Shown: piece by piece, positions 37,126 through 39,288 of the stretch
How positions within the stretch are numbered: position 1 is the first letter of the stretch
Layout of the letters: the number at the start of each line of letters is the position of its first letter
Source of the DNA: Deltaproteobacteria bacterium
GTDB taxonomy: Bacteria > Bdellovibrionota_C > UBA2361 > OMII01
Length of the DNA: 39,288 bases
Reading direction: 5' to 3'
Assembly: GCA_947491545.1 (NCBI GenBank)
Contig: CANLJX010000013.1
Coordinates: 1 to 39,288 of the forward strand
Translations under genes and position numbers: made by a program
The notes under the pieces: generated by a model
Databases searched by the model: none
What the model was told of the DNA's origin: nothing
What the model saw: only the letters and a program-made list of their open reading frames with translations

Positions 37126-38321
37126 GGTGAGAACGGATCCGTGAATTTTCTCCAGCCTTCCTCCCCCACCGCCATTTCCTCGTCAGTAAGAAGGCAGTCG
37201 TCAAGCATTGCGGTAAGCAGCTCTTGGTTCATATCAAGACCTATCAGCACCAGTTCCTGTTTGCCTTTCACGGGAGCGACTTCGGAGCTAATCAGGGAGC
37301 CGTCCTCAGCACTTGCCGCCCAAAATCCGGCCGGCTCGGAGCGACACGACCCTCCAGCCTGAGACCAGGAGCCAGCTAGTCGCGAACGTGACGCGAGCCA
37401 GAAAAACCCCTTCGAGCGAACTACTCCCGGCCACTCTGATTGAATGCAGAGGGAGAAGCGCTCCGGATGAAACGGTCTATCGCGTCTGTAGACGAAGCTT
37501 GAGATTCCGTACTCCTCAGTCTCGGGGGTGTGTTCGCCTGCTAGCTCTTTAATCCAGCCCGGGCTCTGAGATGCTTTCTCGTAGTCGAAGAGTTTCGTGT
37601 TGAGCACTTGATGAGGGGTAATAGTTGCAAACTGGGTATGAAGAAGCTGAGCATCAGGATTGAGCTTTTGAATCATTGCTTCAACGACAGCGAGCTGTGA
37701 TGGTAGTAGGAGGTCTGTCTTGTTAAGAACTATGACGTTGGCGAACTCAACTTGATCGATCAGAAGATCGACAATGGTTCGGTCGTCAGTATCATCGACC
37801 GCTATGCCGAGCTTCTTGAGGTCATCGGATGATTCCATGTGAGAGAAGAAGCTAGCGGCGTCGACCACAGTGACCATTGTATCGAGTCGAGCGACTTGTG
37901 AAAGGCTCCGGCCCTCTTCGTCGGTATGAGCAAAAGTTGCCGCTACAGGCATCGGCTCACCTATGCCTGTCGATTCGATGAGTAGGTAGTCGTATTTTTC
38001 CTCTGCGGCCAATTCCGCGACTTGCTCAAGGAGGTCCTCTCTTAGGGTGCAGCAGATACACCCATTCGACATCTCAACAAGCTTCTCTTGGCTCCGGTCA
38101 AGGCGAGCATCTCCACGCTCAACAAGCTGCACGTCGATGTTGACTTCGCTCATGTCGTTGACAATCACCGCCACCTTTAGGCCGTCGCGATTGGTGAGAA
38201 CGTGGTTGAGCAGGGTAGTCTTCCCAGCGCCTAGGAACCCCGAGAGGACGGTCACGGGGAGCCGTTGTCTGCGAACAGTTGAGTTCCTTTTTGATGGGCT
38301 TGATTCATCTTGTTTGGTCAT
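37095..38321 (-). CDS. COG0523/CobW-family GTPase (candidate zinc metallochaperone)
   Basis: [62 protein letters not shown]. Confidence 0.93.
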   Translation of the reverse strand: MTKQDESSPSKRNSTVRRQRLPVTVLSGFLGAGKTTLLNHVLTNRDGLKVAVIVNDMSEVNIDVQLVERGDARLDRSQEKLVEMSNGCICCTLREDLLEQVAELAAEEKYDYLLIESTGIGEPMPVAATFAHTDEEGRSLSQVARLDTMVTVVDAASFFSHMESSDDLKKLGIAVDDTDDRTIVDLLIDQVEFANVIVLNKTDLLLPSQLAVVEAMIQKLNPDAQLLHTQFATITPHQVLNTKLFDYEKASQSPGWIKELAGEHTPETEEYGISSFVYRRDRPFHPERFSLCIQSEWPGVVRSKGFFWLASRSRLAGSWSQAGGSCRSEPAGFWAASAEDGSLISSEVAPVKGKQELVLIGLDMNQELLTAMLDDCLLTDEEMAVGEEGWRKFTDPFSPWALQESHAS

Positions 38322-38339
38322 AGAGGGCTCCGAGATTCA

Positions 38340-38360
38340 ATATGCAACTGGGTTGCATAT
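38340..38360. promoter_or_regulatory. 21-bp palindrome, candidate operator for the Fur-family regulator
   Basis: ATATGCAAC-tgg-GTTGCATAT, perfect 9-bp arms, centred between the divergent GTPase and Fur-family genes. Confidence 0.75.
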
Positions 38361-38403
38361 GACTGTCAGATGCGATAGGCTTTTGTCAAGAGAGGGGCGC
38401 AAG

Positions 38404-38769
38404 ATGAGAAAGACACAAGCGAGACAAGCTATTGTTGACCTCCTGTCAAAGTCAGACAGGCCGGTGCCGGCTCGGGATATCGTGCTTGGCGTCGCTCGGG
38501 ATCGACCAGATATCAATAAGTCGACGGTTTATCGCTTCATCAAGAGTTTACTGGAGTCGCAACAGCTAATCTCCATCCCTCTGCCGGGGCGTGGCGCGTT
38601 GTATGAGTTGCGGCGCGAAGGGGAGCATTACCATTTTAGTTGCGAAGGGTGTCAGGAGGTTTTGTGCCTCAATGATACTAAATTGGAGGTGGGGCGGTTG
38701 GTTCCAAGGGGCTATACAGTCTCGCCACAGAATCTCGTACTTTCGGGGCTATGTCCGAAATGCAGTTAG
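38404..38769 (+). CDS. Fur family transcriptional regulator (Zur-like by context)
   Basis: MRKTQARQAIVDLLSKSDRPVPARDIVLGVARDRPDINKSTVYRFIKSLLES...YHFSCEGCQEVLCL...LSGLCPKCS; CxxC pairs. Start placed downstream of the palindrome; tracked ORF starts at 38047. Confidence 0.85.
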   Translation: MRKTQARQAIVDLLSKSDRPVPARDIVLGVARDRPDINKSTVYRFIKSLLESQQLISIPLPGRGALYELRREGEHYHFSCEGCQEVLCLNDTKLEVGRLVPRGYTVSPQNLVLSGLCPKCS

Positions 38770-38801
38770 GCGCGGAACAAGGTTTATAGGTCTAATCAGA
38801 T

Positions 38802-38996
38802 TTGAATCTCATGCTAATGGGACCTTTATCGCTTACGGCGTTTTATTTGGGACTCCTTCATGCCTTAGAGCCTGGGCACGGCAAGACGTTGATGGCTGGT
38901 ACTCTGGTCGGCTCTCAGAGAAAATGGCTAGATCCGATCTCTATAGGCGTATCAACCGCGGGCGGTCATGCCGTTGGAAACTCCTGTCAGTCATGA
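38802..38996 (+). pseudogene. N-terminal fragment of a NicO/RcnA-like metal transporter
   Basis: SLTAFYLGLLHALEPGHGKTLMAGTLVGSQRKWLDPISIGVSTAGGHAVGN, HALEPGHGKT signature; ORF stops 12 nt into the inverted-repeat element. Confidence 0.7.
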
Positions 38997-39096
38997 CTTT
39001 CCGCCTTTTCGGCCTACCGACTCCCGGTCGACGCGTGTGAGCCCCAACTTAGCGGTCCAGAAAATCCGCTCAAAAGTCGGAAAGTCATGACTGACA
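38985..39096. mobile_element. 112-bp MITE-like element with 25-bp terminal inverted repeats
   Basis: Left TGTCAGTCATGACTTTCCGCCTTTT (38985-39009); reverse complement of right end TGTCAGTCATGACTTTCCGACTTTT (39072-39096); 24/25 identical. No clear target-site duplication. Confidence 0.65.
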
Positions 39097-39100
39097 CAAG

Positions 39101-39123
39101 TTCCCCGCCAAATAAGCGGGGAA
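39101..39123. repeat. GC-rich hairpin
   Basis: ttccccgc-caaataa-gcggggaa inverted repeat just after the MITE-like element. Confidence 0.6.
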
Positions 39124-39288
39124 GGGTCGCTACTCTTTTTGATTCCGCCTTCTCTGGCGGGCGCGCTCACGCTGCTTAGGGGCTAGAACGCATCTGCCCT
39201 GCACTAAAGCCCAGGGGAGCGAAGGGTAACGTCCCTTTTTTAAACTTCCCTACTGATAGAACTCCCACCCCCGAGCCGGCAGCTCAAT

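Noticed and set aside
38047-38403. N-terminal extension of the Fur-family ORF
   Set aside because: Overlaps the GTPase gene on the other strand and the palindrome; the family-like sequence begins near 38404.
38985-39096. Simple Rho-independent terminator
   Set aside because: The arms are 25 bp with a 62-nt centre and no adjacent T-tract, better fitting a small inverted-repeat element, although terminator-like action is not excluded.

Overview
Bacterial chromosomal contig, about 39 kb, mostly housekeeping genes. Taxon not assigned; PilP-like and AMIN-domain proteins suggest a diderm. Main content: partial sufB (-); a divergent RelA/SpoT-like protein; five tRNAs (Trp, Tyr, Thr-GGT, Thr-TGT, Pro); DUF6508-like; SYLF/Ysc84; GlsB/YeaQ; RtcB; DUF2520-like Rossmann protein; putative Na+/H+ antiporter; AI-2E transporter; UDPGP-type uridylyltransferase; ManA; orphan VirD4/TraD-like ATPase; saccharopine dehydrogenase-like; ornithine aminotransferase; AsnS; VOC protein; FAD monooxygenase; PilP-like; ComM; AMIN protein; SpoVR-YeaH-PrkA; PurL; PurF; ECF-like sigma factor; uncharacterised protein + COG0523 GTPase / Fur-family regulator pair; NicO-like fragment. 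Best signals for follow-up: (1) an array of four 30-nt hairpins, with two compensatory base-pair changes, plus two GC-rich hairpins, between tRNA-Tyr and tRNA-Thr; (2) GGNNCC hexamer repeats at four gene 3' flanks; (3) abrupt loss of the PurF C-terminus at a short repeat cluster, followed by a segment bounded by a 29/30-identical direct repeat; (4) a 21-bp palindrome between the GTPase and Fur-family genes, whose operon includes an uncharacterised CxxC protein; (5) a 112-bp element with 25-bp terminal inverted repeats at the end of a truncated transporter ORF. All assignments come from reading the sequence; no database search was run.
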